From NCBI RefSeq assembly GCF_900230255.1, contig NZ_OCNJ01000003.1, positions 42,885-106,884 of the forward strand: DNA of 64,000 bases. The letters are read 5' to 3'. Below the pieces are notes generated by a model. That model saw only the letters and a list, made by a program, of their open reading frames with translations, was not told the DNA's origin and did no database searches. Shown here piece by piece: positions 24,977-35,047 of this stretch. The position numbers were made by a program, and so were the translations under genes. This stretch comes from Caenispirillum bisanense. GTDB taxonomy: Bacteria > Pseudomonadota > Alphaproteobacteria > Rhodospirillales > Rhodospirillaceae. Positions within the stretch are counted from its first letter, which is position 1, and each line of letters opens with the position of its first letter.

Positions 24977-26497
24977 TCAGGCGTCGGCGGGAGAGGATGA
25001 GGCGGCGCTCTTGCGGCGGCGGCGCAGCGTCTCGATCAGGCGGGGCAGGGTGGAGGCGACCAGCAGCGCGATGAGCACCAGCGTGATCGGCCGCCCGGTG
25101 ACGAAGGAGATGTCGCCGCCGCTGATCTGGTAGCTGCGCACCAACTCGCCCTCGGCCATGCCGCCGACCAGCAGGCCGACCACGGTGGCGGCGACGGGGA
25201 AGCCGTAGCGCCGCATGAACCAGCCGACGATGCCGGACGCGACCACGGTGACCGGCCCCACCATGTTGCCGGTGATGGCGTAGGCGCCGACCACCGACAG
25301 CACCATCACCACCGGCGACAGCAGGCGCAGCGGCACCTTGACGATGGCGCCGGCGGCGAACACGAAGGCGGCGCCCACGAACAGCAGCCCGACCGCCTGG
25401 ATCATGTTGCCGAAGATCAGGGCGTAGACGATGTCCTTGTTCTCGGTGATGAAGCGCGGGCCCCCGGTGACGTTGTGCATGGCGAAGGCGCCGAGCAGCA
25501 CGGCGGTGCCGGCGCCGCCCGGTAGGCCGAGGGCGAGCAGGGTGACCATGGACCCGCCCTCGGAACTGCTGTTGGCCGATTCCGAGGCGACGACGCCGTC
25601 CGGATTGCCCTTGCCGAAGCTGTCGGGATCGGCGGCGCGGCGCTTGGCGACGGCATAGGAGGCGAGGTTGGCGACGCTCGCGCCCACGCCCGGCACGGTG
25701 CCGATGGCGGTGCCGAGCAGGGCGCCGCGCAGCAGGCCGACGGGCCGGCGCACCGTCGCCGCCATGCCGCCCAGGATGGCGCGCAGGCGCACCACGCGCA
25801 GGGCCTCGTCGCGCACGATGTAATCGCGGCCGACCAGGTTGAACAGCTCCGACGCCGCGAACAGGCCGATCAGCACGGCGATCTCGGGCACGCCGTCAAG
25901 CAGGTACATGCTGCCGAAGGTGCCGCGCATCTGGCCGGCGTCGCTGTAGCCGATGGTGCTGACCAGCAGGCCGAGGATGCCCGCCGCCACGCCCTTGGCG
26001 ACACTCGCGGTGTTGAGCACGGCGATGAGCGTCAGCCCCCACAGCGCGACCACCAGCATTTCCGTCGGGCCGAGGCTCAGCACCAGGTCGGCCACCGTGT
26101 CGACGGCCAGGAACAGGGCGACGTAGCCGATCAGCGTGCCGACTACCGAGGCCATGAGCCCGAGGCCGAGCGCCTCGGAATGGCGGCCCTGCACGGACAT
26201 GGGATAGCCGTCGAAGGCGGTCGACACCGCCGACGACGTGCCGGGAATGCCCATCAGGATGGCCGGGATGGCGCCGCCGAAGCCGCCGCCGGTGAAGATG
26301 GCGGTCAGGAACAGGATGGCCGGCAGGAAGTCCATGTACAGCGTCACCGGCAGGAAGACCGCCATGGCGATGGAGATGGACAGCCCCGGAATGGCGCCGA
26401 AGATCAGGCCGATCAGCAGGCCCGGCGGCACCACCAGCCAGGCCATGGGATCGTTGAGCAACTGCACGGCCGACAGGGTGGCGGCGAAATCGATCAT
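24977..26497 (-). CDS. tctA: TctA large membrane subunit of a tripartite tricarboxylate transporter
   Basis: The 506-residue protein has about eleven to twelve hydrophobic segments. It carries the TctA signatures [20 protein letters not shown] near the N-terminus and [20 protein letters not shown] in the middle, plus [20 protein letters not shown]. TctA is the transport channel that works with TctB and a periplasmic TctC receptor, driven by an ion gradient, to import citrate-like or other carboxylates. The length is typical. It lies between tctB (25 bp upstream) and leuC (16 bp downstream) in one minus-strand operon. Confidence 0.95.
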   Translation of the reverse strand: MIDFAATLSAVQLLNDPMAWLVVPPGLLIGLIFGAIPGLSISIAMAVFLPVTLYMDFLPAILFLTAIFTGGGFGGAIPAILMGIPGTSSAVSTAFDGYPMSVQGRHSEALGLGLMASVVGTLIGYVALFLAVDTVADLVLSLGPTEMLVVALWGLTLIAVLNTASVAKGVAAGILGLLVSTIGYSDAGQMRGTFGSMYLLDGVPEIAVLIGLFAASELFNLVGRDYIVRDEALRVVRLRAILGGMAATVRRPVGLLRGALLGTAIGTVPGVGASVANLASYAVAKRRAADPDSFGKGNPDGVVASESANSSSEGGSMVTLLALGLPGGAGTAVLLGAFAMHNVTGGPRFITENKDIVYALIFGNMIQAVGLLFVGAAFVFAAGAIVKVPLRLLSPVVMVLSVVGAYAITGNMVGPVTVVASGIVGWFMRRYGFPVAATVVGLLVGGMAEGELVRSYQISGGDISFVTGRPITLVLIALLVASTLPRLIETLRRRRKSAASSSPADA

Positions 26498-26522
26498 GGG
26501 GAAGGACCCTCCGGTGCCCGCG

Positions 26523-27011
26523 TCACAGGATCAGGGTGGCGAGGCGCACCTGCAGCAGATGCACGAAGACGTAGACGACCGGCACGGTCACCAGGGCGGC
26601 GAACAGCAGGCAGCGCCACCACGACCGCTCGCCCTGGACCACCAGCGCAGCGGCCAGGAACAGGAAGGTGCCGACGTCGAAGCCGGTCCACGGGATGGCG
26701 GCGACATAGGCCGCCAGCAGCGCCATGAAGGCGATGGAGCGCAGCGGGTGGGTCTCGTCGCCGGCCGCCGGCACCTCGTCGTCGGGGGCGGGGACGGCAC
26801 GATGGGCGCGCACGTCCTCGACGATGCAAACCAGCAGGGCGATGATGCCGATGGCCGCGGCCGGGACGATCATCATCCAGTCGGTCGGGCCGCGCGCCTT
26901 CAGCGACACGTCAACGGCATACCACGCGAAGGCGCCGGCGACGGCGAGGGTGAAGACGACGGCGCCGACCGGCCAGGCCGGGCGGCGGGTCGGGGTGGCG
27001 GTGCGGTCCAT
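26523..27011 (-). CDS. tctB: TctB small membrane subunit
   Basis: The 162-residue protein has four predicted membrane helices: GAVVFTLAVAGAFAWYAVDV, IVPAAAIGIIALLVCIVEDV, IAFMALLAAYVAAIPW...FLFLAAALVV, and a C-terminal segment LLFAALVTVPVVYVFVHLL. Size, topology and position between tctC and tctA are diagnostic of TctB even though its sequence is weakly conserved. It is needed with TctA for transport, but its exact role is unclear. It starts MDRTATPTRRPAWPVG at 27011. Confidence 0.88.
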   Translation of the reverse strand: MDRTATPTRRPAWPVGAVVFTLAVAGAFAWYAVDVSLKARGPTDWMMIVPAAAIGIIALLVCIVEDVRAHRAVPAPDDEVPAAGDETHPLRSIAFMALLAAYVAAIPWTGFDVGTFLFLAAALVVQGERSWWRCLLFAALVTVPVVYVFVHLLQVRLATLIL

Positions 27012-27090
27012 GGCGACCTCCGGGACGCTCGGCCGGCCGCCTGCCCGGACAGGGGCGGCGGCCGGCGGGTGCGGGGGAAACGGCGGCGGC

Positions 27091-28098
27091 TTACTTCAGC
27101 ATCTCGGCGTAGCCGGTCTGCGTCTGGTAGGCTTCGTCGACCATGGCCTGGCTCTCCTCCGGGCCGACCCAGTCGGCGCCCATGGAGGCTTCGGCGGCCC
27201 ACTTCTGGTATTCGGCGCTTTCCACGGTGGCGCGGTAGGCGTCGAGGAGCTTCTTGTAACGCTCGGGGTGTTCGGTCTTCAGGGCCGTGTGGGCGAGCAG
27301 GCCGGTGACGTTGCCGCCCATGAGCGGAACGGGGTCGGCGCCGAGCTTGGTCATCACCTCGTTGAGCGGCGGCGCCTTCCAGTCGCCCTTGTCCTCCTTG
27401 GCGACCACGGCCAGCACGCGGATGCGGTCGCGGATGGCGTTGGCGGCCTCGGCGGCGAGGATCTCGAAGTCGACCTGATTGCCGGCCAGCGCCGCCCGCA
27501 GGGGCGCGCCGCCGTTGTAGGTGACGAAGCGGACGTTGTCGGTGGGGATGCCGAGTTCGTCCATCACCACCAGCGTCTGGATGTGCCCGCCGTTGCCGAC
27601 GATGATGCCGGAGCTGACCTTGCCCGGCTCCTTCATGGCCGCCACCAGGTCCTCGAAGGACTGGTAGGGGCTGTCGGTGTTGACGGCGACGATGCCGTAG
27701 TCGTTCCACTGGGCGTTCAGGAGGTGGAAATCCTCCCATTTCACCGGCGCGCCGCCCACCAGGATGGCGCTGGCGAGGTAGGGCGTCGCCTGCATCACCA
27801 GCAGGGTCTGGCCGTCGGCCGCCTGCTGCTGGAAGTAGGTGGCGCCCAGCGCGCCGGCGCCGCCCGGGCGGTTCTCCACCGTCACCGGCACACCGAGGCG
27901 CGGGCTCAGGTGCTCGGCGAGGCCGCGCGCCATGCGGTCGGCGCTGCCGCCGGCATTGAAGGGCACCACGATGGAGATGGGATCGGTCGGCCACTCGGTG
28001 GCGCCCGCGGGGGCGGCGGCGCCCAGGGCGGCGACGGTGGCGGCGGCGGCCACGGCGGCGCCGCGCAGGCGGTTCAGGAACCCGTACTTCGCGGTCAT
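27091..28098 (-). CDS. tctC: TctC periplasmic carboxylate-binding protein
   Basis: The 335-residue product starts MTAKYGFLNRLRGAAVAAA, a clear Sec signal peptide with likely cleavage after APAGA. The mature protein has the Bug/TctC fold signatures DPISIVVPFNAGGSADRMAR and VENRPGGAGALGATYF. It captures the carboxylate in the periplasm for TctAB. The start at 28098 was chosen over an in-frame upstream Met because it has a strong ribosome site (GGGAGGAA) and begins the signal peptide directly. It is the first gene of the operon and is divergent from gntR, with a palindrome in between. Confidence 0.93.
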   Translation of the reverse strand: MTAKYGFLNRLRGAAVAAAATVAALGAAAPAGATEWPTDPISIVVPFNAGGSADRMARGLAEHLSPRLGVPVTVENRPGGAGALGATYFQQQAADGQTLLVMQATPYLASAILVGGAPVKWEDFHLLNAQWNDYGIVAVNTDSPYQSFEDLVAAMKEPGKVSSGIIVGNGGHIQTLVVMDELGIPTDNVRFVTYNGGAPLRAALAGNQVDFEILAAEAANAIRDRIRVLAVVAKEDKGDWKAPPLNEVMTKLGADPVPLMGGNVTGLLAHTALKTEHPERYKKLLDAYRATVESAEYQKWAAEASMGADWVGPEESQAMVDEAYQTQTGYAEMLK

Positions 28099-28160
28099 GT
28101 CGTTCCTCCCGGAGAATGAGACTTTGTCTTGCTTCATTGGCACCATTCACGCATAGTCAT

Positions 28161-28182
28161 TTTGTCATGTCAATATGACAAA
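28161..28182. promoter_or_regulatory. Palindromic operator between tctC and the GntR gene
   Basis: TTTGTCAT and ATGACAAA form perfect 8-bp arms around a 6-base centre. The site lies 63 bp before tctC and 99 bp before the regulator, in the most AT-rich part of the divergent gap. A half-site-like TATGACGA follows near 28273. GntR/HutC proteins bind such symmetric sites, so this is a good candidate for the operator controlling both arms. Confidence 0.65.
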
Positions 28183-28280
28183 TCCGGCGCGAGGGGCGCT
28201 GCCGATCCCGTCCGGATGAAGCCTCTGGCGGTGTGTGCCGGTGGACGGCGGTCGCCGAATTTGTTCTAAAGGTATGACGA

Positions 28281-29084
28281 ATGCACTCATGGGGGCGAGA
28301 CGTGCGCGACCACACCGGCCACTCCTCCGGCGACGACCGGAACCCGTTTCCGAAGCACCATCAGGTCTACCTGGTGCTGCGCCAGCAGATCCTGGAAGGC
28401 CTGTACGACGACACCACCGCCCTGCCCAACGAGATGCAGCTGTGCGACCAGTTCGACGTGTCGCGCATCACCATCCGCAAGGCCATGGAGCGGCTGGAGC
28501 GCGAGGGGCTGGTGGAGCGTCACCGCGGCCGCGGCACCTTCCCGCGGCCCGGCTTCCGCGACAGCCCGGTGCAGGCGAGCATCTCGGGCTCCATCGAGAA
28601 CCTCATCGCCATGGGCCTGAAGACCGAGGTGCGGGTCGAGAGCCTGGTCTACGTTGCCGCCCCGCCCGACGTCGCCGCCGCCCTCGACCTCGCGCCCGGC
28701 ACGCTGGTGCAGAAGGTGGTGCGCGTGCGCAGCCACCAGGGCCGGCCGTTCTCCCACCTCACCACCTGGGTGCCGGAGGATCTGGGCCGCACCTTCGACC
28801 GCCACGACCTGACCTCGCAACCGCTGCTGCGCCTGCTGGAGCGCGCCGGCGCCCGCATCGACCGCGCCGAGCAGGCGATCACCGCCAAGCTCGCCGCCCC
28901 CGACGTCGCCCGCCTGCTGGAGACCGACCCCGGCGAGGCGCTGCTGTGCATCCGCCGCGTGGTCTGGGACAAGACCGGCCGGCGGGTGGAGTACATCACC
29001 GGCCTCTACAGGCCCGACACCTACGAGCACCAGATGTCCTTCGAACGCCGCACCCGCGACGGCAAGGACGTCTGGTCGACCTGA
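28281..29084 (+). CDS. HutC-type GntR transcriptional regulator
   Basis: The 267-residue protein has an N-terminal winged helix (about residues 25-90), with ILEGLYDDTTALPNEMQLCD, then FDVSRITIRKAMERLEREGL and VERHRGRGTFP, the classic GntR pattern. The C-terminal domain (about 100-260) is of the UTRA/HutC type that senses small ligands (LLCIRRVVWDKTGRRVEYIT). It is divergent from the tct-leuCD operon and directly upstream of a lyase gene, so it probably represses both until a carboxylate or its breakdown product binds. A GTG at 28301 is an alternative start. Confidence 0.9.
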   Translation: MHSWGRDVRDHTGHSSGDDRNPFPKHHQVYLVLRQQILEGLYDDTTALPNEMQLCDQFDVSRITIRKAMERLEREGLVERHRGRGTFPRPGFRDSPVQASISGSIENLIAMGLKTEVRVESLVYVAAPPDVAAALDLAPGTLVQKVVRVRSHQGRPFSHLTTWVPEDLGRTFDRHDLTSQPLLRLLERAGARIDRAEQAITAKLAAPDVARLLETDPGEALLCIRRVVWDKTGRRVEYITGLYRPDTYEHQMSFERRTRDGKDVWST

Positions 29085-29140
29085 CGCCGGCGCCGCCCAA
29101 GGTGCGGCGCGTCATGACGAACAAGGAGGACCACCCGCCC

Positions 29141-30004
29141 ATGCCGAGCCTCATGCCGCTTCTCGACGGCCGCCGCTCCGCCCTGGTCGCGCCCGGCGTC
29201 TACGACGCCTTCACCGCCGCCCTCGCCGCCGAGGCGGGCTTCGAATGCCTGTACCTGTCGGGCGCCAGCATCGCCTACACCCGCCTCGGGCGCCCCGACC
29301 TCGGCCTCGTGTCGGTGTCGGAGGTGGCCGATACGGTGGCGCTCATCCGCGACCGGGTGGAAACGCCGCTGATCGTCGACGCCGACACCGGCTTCGGCAA
29401 CGCGCTCAACGTCCAGCGCACCATGCGCACCTTCGAGCGCGCCGGCGCCTCGGCGATCCAGCTGGAGGACCAGACCTTTCCCAAGCGCTGCGGCCACCTG
29501 ACCGGCAAGAGCCTGATCTCCACGGCCGAGATGGTCGGCAAGATCAAGGCCGCCGCCGACGCCCGCCACTCCGCCGACACCCTGATCTGCGCCCGCACCG
29601 ACGCCATTGCGGTGGACGGTTTCGACGCCGCCATGGAGCGCGCCGCGCGCTACGTGGAGGCCGGCGCCGACATCCTGTTCGTCGAGGCGCCGCGCGACCG
29701 CACCCAGCAGGAAACCATCGGCCGCACCTTCGGCGATCGGGTGCCGCTCATCGCCAACATGGTGGAAGGCGGCCACACGCCGGTGTCCGCCGCCGACGAC
29801 CTCGCCGCCCTCGGCTTCCGCATCGTCATCTTCCCCGGCGGCCTCGCCCGCGCCATGCTGCGCCAGGCGCGCGCCTACTTCGCCAGCCTGAAGCAGCACG
29901 GCAGCAACGCCCCCTTCCGCGACCGCATGGCCGATTTCGACGAGCTGAACGACGCGATCGGCCTCGGCGAAATGCTCGGGACGTCGGAGCGCTACATGCA
30001 GTGA
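29141..30004 (+). CDS. Isocitrate lyase/PEP mutase family C-C lyase
   Basis: The 287-residue protein begins MPSLMPLLDGRRSALVAPG at 29141, 11 bp after AAGGAGG. It shows YLSGASIAYTRLGRPDLGLV, LIVDADTGFGN (metal site) and the motif KRCGH with the catalytic cysteine. The cysteine separates true lyases (isocitrate, methylisocitrate, 2,3-dimethylmalate) from PEP mutases. The length suits methylisocitrate or dimethylmalate lyase. With a LeuCD-like hydro-lyase and a carboxylate transporter across the divergent promoter, the set resembles the last steps of dimethylmalate-type pathways (hydration, then cleavage to pyruvate plus a carboxylic acid). The exact substrate is inferred. Confidence 0.88.
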   Translation: MPSLMPLLDGRRSALVAPGVYDAFTAALAAEAGFECLYLSGASIAYTRLGRPDLGLVSVSEVADTVALIRDRVETPLIVDADTGFGNALNVQRTMRTFERAGASAIQLEDQTFPKRCGHLTGKSLISTAEMVGKIKAAADARHSADTLICARTDAIAVDGFDAAMERAARYVEAGADILFVEAPRDRTQQETIGRTFGDRVPLIANMVEGGHTPVSAADDLAALGFRIVIFPGGLARAMLRQARAYFASLKQHGSNAPFRDRMADFDELNDAIGLGEMLGTSERYMQ

Positions 30005-30324
30005 CGGCAGCCAGGGCGGCCGGTTCCAAGGGCTGCGCCGGCCGCGGTGCCATCAGCACGCCCGGGATGGCCGTTCATGCGCGCCGCCGCCAGCGGCGTC
30101 GTCGCGACCCCGGCCGCCGTCACCGGCGCGGCGATCCATTGTCGCTGCCGCCGAGCGTCCGGCACCCGATGAGGACCGGCTGACACAGGGTCCCCCTGGC
30201 CGCACCACATAACGTCCACATAAAGAATTCGCGGAAACTTTACGCCGCCGCCGCCTGCGCCAGATCGCGCCTTTACGGCCTTCCGCAGCATCCTCCTTCG
30301 ACACGAGCAACGAAGGAGGTTTCC
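30005..30324. other. Intergenic region: lyase terminator zone and kdp promoter
   Basis: No gene is evident. Near the lyase stop, GCGGCCGG (30016-30023) and CCGGCCGC (30038-30045) form a GC-rich hairpin without a T-run, a weak terminator candidate. The part nearest kdp is less GC-rich. It carries the direct repeat CACATAA at 30206-30212 and 30217-30223, exactly 11 bp apart, in front of the kdp leader gene. Confidence 0.5.
30206..30223 (+). promoter_or_regulatory. Phased CACATAA direct repeat upstream of kdp
   Basis: Two copies of CACATAA start 11 bp apart, one helical turn, about 105-120 bp before the first kdp ORF. Response regulators of the OmpR/KdpE class bind such tandem sites on one DNA face. 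Calling it a KdpE site is inference. Confidence 0.4.
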
Positions 30325-30408
30325 ATGCTCGACATTCTGTACCTGGCGCTCGCGCTCGGGGTCTTCGGTCTGTGCGCGGCCGCCGTGCCGGCGCTCGACC
30401 GCCTGTGA
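30325..30408 (+). CDS. Small membrane protein at the head of the kdp operon
   Basis: A 27-residue ORF, MLDILYLALALGVFGLCAAA followed by VPALDRL, has a textbook ribosome site (AAGGAGG, 6 bases before the ATG). It forms one hydrophobic helix with a charged C-terminus and lies 15 bp before kdpF. Similar tiny membrane ORFs precede kdpF in other bacteria as far as I recall, but I know of no function. The strong ribosome site and operon position make it likely to be translated. Confidence 0.6.
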   Translation: MLDILYLALALGVFGLCAAAVPALDRL

Positions 30409-30423
30409 CCGGAGCCGCGCCCC

Positions 30424-30513
30424 ATGGACTTCACCCACATCCTCGGCCTGACGGTCGCGCTGGCGCTGGTGGCCTATCTCGGCTTCGCGCTGCTGCGGCC
30501 CGAGAAGTTCTGA
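30424..30513 (+). CDS. kdpF: KdpF, small subunit of the K+-transporting ATPase
   Basis: The 29-residue product has a single transmembrane helix ([14 protein letters not shown]) and ends LRPEKF, the usual KdpF C-terminus. KdpF stabilises the KdpABC complex in the inner membrane. It sits 13 bp before kdpA and 15 bp after the preceding small ORF, in the standard F-A-B-C order. Confidence 0.88.
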   Translation: MDFTHILGLTVALALVAYLGFALLRPEKF

Positions 30514-30526
30514 CGGAGCCGGTCCC

Positions 30527-32236
30527 ATGCCCATGACCGACCTCGTCCAGCTCGCCCTCTTCGTCGTCCTGATCGCCGCCCTGGCGCCGCCGCTCGGGCG
30601 CTACATGGCACGTGTCTACCAGGGTGAGCGGACGCTGCTTTCGCCGCTGTTCGCCCCCGTCGAAACGGCGGTGTGCCGCCTGACCGGCACGCGGCCCGAC
30701 GCCGACCAGCACTGGACGGCCTACGCCTTCGCGGTGCTGGCCTTCAACCTGACCGGCTTCCTGGTGCTGTTCGCCATCCTGCGCCTGCAGCACCTGCTGC
30801 CGTTCAACCCGCAGGGCCTCGCGCCCATGAACGCCGACCTCGCGTTCAACACGGCGGTCAGCTTCATGACCAACACCAACTGGCAGGCCTATTCCGGCGA
30901 GGCGGCGCTCAGCTACTTCAGCCAGATGGCCGGTCTGACGACGCAGAACTTCGTCTCCGCCGGCACCGGCATGGCCGTCGCCGTCGCTGTCATCCGCGGC
31001 TTCGTGCGCCGGTCGGGGCGCGGCGTCGGCAACTTCACCGTCGACCTGACGCGCAGCGTCCTCTACGTGCTGCTGCCGCTGGCGATCGTGGTCACGCTGA
31101 TCCTGATCTGGCAGGGCGTGCCGCAGAACCTCATGGCCTACGTTCCGGCGACGACGCTGGAAGGCGGGCAGCAGCTCATCGCCCAGGGGCCGGCGGCCAG
31201 CCAGATCGCCATCAAGCAGCTCGGCACCAACGGCGGCGGCTTCTTCGGCGTCAACTCCGCCTATCCCTACGAGAACCCGACGCCGCTGTCGAACCTGGTG
31301 CAGGTGGTGTCCATCCTGATCATCCCTGCGGCCTTCTGCTTCCTCTACGGCCGCATGGCGAAGGACAACCGCCAGGGCCGCGCCATCTTCGCCGCCATGG
31401 GCGTGATGTTCCTCGTCGCCCTCGGCGTGACCTACGGGGCGGAGCGCGCCGGCAACGACCTGATCGCCGCCCTGCCGGTGGACCAGAGTGCCGGCAACAT
31501 GGAAGGCAAGGAGGTCCGCTTCGGCGTCGTCAATTCGGCGCTCTGGGCGGTGACCACCACGGCCGCGTCCAACGGGTCGGTCAACGCCATGCACGACAGC
31601 TTCACGCCGGTCGGCGGCATGGTGCCCATGTTCCTCATGCAGTTGGGCGAGATCGTGTTCGGCGGTGTCGGCGCCGGCTTCTACGGCATGCTGCTCTACG
31701 TCGTGCTGGCGGTGTTCCTCGCCGGGCTCATGGTCGGCCGCACGCCGGAATACCTCGGCAAGAAGATCGAGGCCAAGGAGGTCAAGCTGGGCGTGCTGGC
31801 CCTGCTGTCGATCCCCCTCGGCGTCCTGGTGCTCGGCGCACTGTCGGCGGTGCTGCCGGCGGGCGTTGCGAGCGTGCAGGATGCCGGCCCGCACGGGCTG
31901 TCGGAGATCCTCTACGCCTACAGCTCGGCCACCGGCAACAACGGCTCGGCCTTCGCCGGCTTCGGGGCAGGGACGCTCTACCAGAACACCATGCTCGGCA
32001 TCGCCATGCTGCTCGGCCGCTTCGCGATCATCGTGCCCATGCTGGCCGTCGCCGGCTCGCTGGTCGGCAAGAAGGTCCACGCCGAGACGGCCGGCACCTT
32101 CCCGACCCACGGTCCGCTGTTCGTCGGCCTGCTGATCGGCGTGATCGTCATCGTCGGCGGCCTGACGTTCTTCCCGGCGCTCGCCCTGGGTCCGCTCGCC
32201 GAGCACTTCGCCATGACCGGCGGCCTCGCCTACTGA
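30527..32236 (+). CDS. kdpA: KdpA, K+-binding channel subunit of the Kdp ATPase
   Basis: The 569-residue polytopic protein belongs to the superfamily of K+ transporters. Selectivity-filter-like loops are seen at [30 protein letters not shown] and [14 protein letters not shown]. It forms the K+ pathway of the high-affinity Kdp pump in the cytoplasmic membrane. Length and gene order (kdpF before, kdpB 25 bp after) are standard. The start [13 protein letters not shown] at 30527 follows GGAG. Confidence 0.97.
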   Translation: MPMTDLVQLALFVVLIAALAPPLGRYMARVYQGERTLLSPLFAPVETAVCRLTGTRPDADQHWTAYAFAVLAFNLTGFLVLFAILRLQHLLPFNPQGLAPMNADLAFNTAVSFMTNTNWQAYSGEAALSYFSQMAGLTTQNFVSAGTGMAVAVAVIRGFVRRSGRGVGNFTVDLTRSVLYVLLPLAIVVTLILIWQGVPQNLMAYVPATTLEGGQQLIAQGPAASQIAIKQLGTNGGGFFGVNSAYPYENPTPLSNLVQVVSILIIPAAFCFLYGRMAKDNRQGRAIFAAMGVMFLVALGVTYGAERAGNDLIAALPVDQSAGNMEGKEVRFGVVNSALWAVTTTAASNGSVNAMHDSFTPVGGMVPMFLMQLGEIVFGGVGAGFYGMLLYVVLAVFLAGLMVGRTPEYLGKKIEAKEVKLGVLALLSIPLGVLVLGALSAVLPAGVASVQDAGPHGLSEILYAYSSATGNNGSAFAGFGAGTLYQNTMLGIAMLLGRFAIIVPMLAVAGSLVGKKVHAETAGTFPTHGPLFVGLLIGVIVIVGGLTFFPALALGPLAEHFAMTGGLAY

Positions 32237-32261
32237 CGCCGCCCGAGCAAGAGAGACTACG

Positions 32262-34376
32262 ATGTCCAAGCATCGCCCCAAGGATACGCGCCTTCTGGAC
32301 CCGGCCCTGGTCGGTCCGGCGCTGCGCCAGTCGGTGGTCAAGCTCGACCCCCGGGCGCTGGTCCGCAACCCGGTCATCTGCGTGACCGCCGTCGTCGCCG
32401 TGGTGGCGACCGGCCTCGCCGTCGCCGCCCCCTTCACCGGGGCGGCCTACGGCGACCCCGCCACGGTGGCGCAGATCGCCGCCTGGCTGTGGTTCACCGT
32501 GCTGTTCGCCAATTTCGCCGAGGCCCTGGCCGAGGGCCGCGGCAAGGCGCGTGCCGACAGTCTGCGCGCCACCCGTACCGACACGCCAGCCAAGAAGCTG
32601 GCGACCCTCGCGGCCGAAGGCTGGGACGAGGTCTCCGGCGCCAGCCTCAAGCCGGGCGACATCGTCCTGTGCGAAACCGGCGACGTCATCCCGGCCGACG
32701 GCGAGGTGGTGGCCGGCATCGCCTCGGTGGACGAAAGCGCCATCACCGGCGAGTCCGCGCCCGTCATCCGCGAGAGCGGCGGCGACCGCTCGGCCGTCAC
32801 CGGCGGCACCCGCGTGGTGTCCGACGTCATCAAGGTGAAGGTCACCCAGAAGCCGGGCGAGAGCTTCCTCGACCGCATGATCGGTCTGGTCGAAGGCGCC
32901 CAGCGCCAGAAGACCCCCAACGAGGTGGCGCTCACCATCCTGCTGGTCGGCATGAGCCTGATCTTCGTCATGGTGGTGGCGACGCTGGAGCCCTTCGCGC
33001 AATACGCCGGCGCCACCATCCCCGTCGCCTTCCTGCTGGCGCTGCTGGTGACGCTGATCCCGACCACCATCGGCGGGCTGTTGTCGGCCATCGGCATCGC
33101 CGGCATGGACCGCCTGGTGAAGTCCAACGTCATCGCCAAGTCGGGCCGCGCCGTCGAGGCGGCCGGCGACGTCGACGTGCTGCTGCTCGACAAGACCGGC
33201 ACCATCACCTACGGCAACCGCATGGCCGACGAGCTGATCCCGCTGGCCGGCGTCGGCGAGCGCGAGCTGGCCGCCGCCGCCATGCTGGCCTCGCTCGCCG
33301 ACGAGACGCCGGAAGGCAAGTCCATCGTCGACCTCGCCAAGCGCAAGTACCACATGAGCCCCGAACGGGCGCGGGTGGCGACGTTCGTGCCCTTCACCGC
33401 CCAGACCCGCATGAGCGGCTGCGACCTGACGGACGGCACCGTCATCCGCAAGGGCGCCGTCGACGCCATCCTGCAGCACGTCGTGGCGCAGCCCGAGCCG
33501 GTGGCCGCCGCCCTGCCCGGCCACGCGGTCATCGTCAGCGACGGCACCCGGCAGTCGCGCCTCGCCGAACAGTGCCGGCGCGAGGTGGAGCGCGTCGCCA
33601 AGGCCGGCGGCACGCCCCTGGTGGTGGCGGAGAACGGCCGCCTGCTCGGCGTGGTCTACCTGAAGGACATCGTCAAGCCGGGCATCCGCGAGCGCTTCGC
33701 CCAGTTGCGCGCCATGGGCATCCGCACCGTCATGGTCACCGGCGACAACCCGCTGACCGCCGCCGCCATCGCCGCCGAGGCCGGCGTCGACGACTTCCTC
33801 GCCGAGGCGACGCCCGAGAAGAAGCTGGAGCTGATCCGCAAGGAGCAGCAGGACGGCCGCCTGGTCGCCATGTGCGGCGACGGCTCCAACGACGCCCCCG
33901 CGCTCGCCCAGGCCGACATCGGCATCGCCATGAACGACGGCACGCCGGCGGCGCGCGAGGCGGGCAATCTGGTCGACCTCGACAGCGACCCGGCCAAGTT
34001 GATCGAGGTGGTGATGGTGGGCAAGCAGCTGCTCATCAGCCGCGGCGCGCTGACCACCTTCTCCATCGCCAACGACGTGGCGAAGTATTTCGCCATCATC
34101 CCGGCCCTGTTCGTGGCGGCCTACCCGCAGCTCCAGGCACTCAATGTCATGGGGCTGGCGAGCCCGGAGAGCGCCATCCTGTCGGCGGTGATCTTCAACG
34201 CGCTCATCATCGTCGCGCTGATCCCGCTGGCCCTGAAGGGCGTCGCCTATCGCCCCGCCTCGGCTGCGTCGCTGCTCCGCCGCAACCTGCTGGTCTACGG
34301 CCTCGGCGGCCTGATCGTGCCCTTTGTCGGCATCAAGGCCATCGACCTCGCCCTGTCCGGCCTCGGCCTCGTCTGA
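32262..34376 (+). CDS. kdpB: KdpB, catalytic P-type ATPase subunit
   Basis: The 704-residue P-type ATPase has the phosphorylation motif [13 protein letters not shown] with the aspartate at residue 310. The actuator motif is [16 protein letters not shown], and the hinge [20 protein letters not shown] binds Mg2+. Hydrophobic segments flank these domains as in other KdpB proteins. It hydrolyses ATP to drive K+ entry through KdpA. It is part of kdpFABC and follows kdpA by 25 bp. Confidence 0.97.
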   Translation: MSKHRPKDTRLLDPALVGPALRQSVVKLDPRALVRNPVICVTAVVAVVATGLAVAAPFTGAAYGDPATVAQIAAWLWFTVLFANFAEALAEGRGKARADSLRATRTDTPAKKLATLAAEGWDEVSGASLKPGDIVLCETGDVIPADGEVVAGIASVDESAITGESAPVIRESGGDRSAVTGGTRVVSDVIKVKVTQKPGESFLDRMIGLVEGAQRQKTPNEVALTILLVGMSLIFVMVVATLEPFAQYAGATIPVAFLLALLVTLIPTTIGGLLSAIGIAGMDRLVKSNVIAKSGRAVEAAGDVDVLLLDKTGTITYGNRMADELIPLAGVGERELAAAAMLASLADETPEGKSIVDLAKRKYHMSPERARVATFVPFTAQTRMSGCDLTDGTVIRKGAVDAILQHVVAQPEPVAAALPGHAVIVSDGTRQSRLAEQCRREVERVAKAGGTPLVVAENGRLLGVVYLKDIVKPGIRERFAQLRAMGIRTVMVTGDNPLTAAAIAAEAGVDDFLAEATPEKKLELIRKEQQDGRLVAMCGDGSNDAPALAQADIGIAMNDGTPAAREAGNLVDLDSDPAKLIEVVMVGKQLLISRGALTTFSIANDVAKYFAIIPALFVAAYPQLQALNVMGLASPESAILSAVIFNALIIVALIPLALKGVAYRPASAASLLRRNLLVYGLGGLIVPFVGIKAIDLALSGLGLV

Positions 34377-34395
34377 GGACCACGGAGACACCACC

Positions 34396-34986
34396 ATGCT
34401 CGTCAAGACCCTGCGCTACGGCGCCCTCTACCTCGGTTTCACCGCCGTCCTCGGCATCGGCTACCCTTTGGCCATGACCGGCCTCGGCCAGACCCTGTTC
34501 CCCGAGCAGGCGACCGGCAGCCTGATCGAACGCGACGACGGGACGGTGCTGGGGTCGGCGCTGCTCGGACAGAGCTTCACCCGGCCCGAGTACTTCCATG
34601 GACGGCCGTCTTATGCCGGCGACGGCTATGACGCCGCTTCCTCCGGCGCCTCCAACCTGGGCGCCACCAGCCGCACCCTCGTCGCCGCCGTGACCGAGCG
34701 GACGGAGGCCGCCCGCGCCGCCGCCGGCTCCGGCGCCGCGGCGGTGCCGGTGGACCTCGTGACCGGCTCGGGCTCCGGCCTCGACCCGCACGTCTCGCCC
34801 GAAGCGGCCCGCTATCAGGTGAGCCGCGTCGCCGCCGCCCGCGGCCTGCCGGAAACCGCCGTCCACGCCCTGGTGGCGAAGCACGTCGAAGGCCGCACCC
34901 TCGGCCTCCTCGGCGAGCCGCGGGTCAACGTGCTGGCGCTGAACATGGCGCTCGACGCCCTGGCGGGAGGGGCGCCGCCGCGATGA
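34396..34986 (+). CDS. kdpC: KdpC, accessory subunit of the Kdp ATPase
   Basis: The 196-residue protein has one N-terminal membrane helix ([19 protein letters not shown]). It then has the periplasmic domain with family motifs [20 protein letters not shown] and [20 protein letters not shown]. KdpC helps the pump bind K+ or ATP and assemble. The start at 34396 begins the helix; an upstream in-frame Met overlaps kdpB and is unlikely. Confidence 0.96.
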   Translation: MLVKTLRYGALYLGFTAVLGIGYPLAMTGLGQTLFPEQATGSLIERDDGTVLGSALLGQSFTRPEYFHGRPSYAGDGYDAASSGASNLGATSRTLVAAVTERTEAARAAAGSGAAAVPVDLVTGSGSGLDPHVSPEAARYQVSRVAAARGLPETAVHALVAKHVEGRTLGLLGEPRVNVLALNMALDALAGGAPPR

Positions 34987-35047
34987 GGACGCTGGACCAT
35001 GGTCGAGAGCCTGTGGGATCGTCTGCGCGCCCTGTGGACGAGAGGCC

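Noticed and set aside
28235-29140. An in-frame N-terminal extension of the lyase through the GntR region
   Set aside because: The extension is the shadow of the GntR gene in another frame; the lyase has a clear ribosome site and family start at 29141.
30016-30045. Strong terminator after the lyase gene
   Set aside because: A hairpin is present but there is no T-run after it, so it was kept only as a weak note in the intergenic entry.
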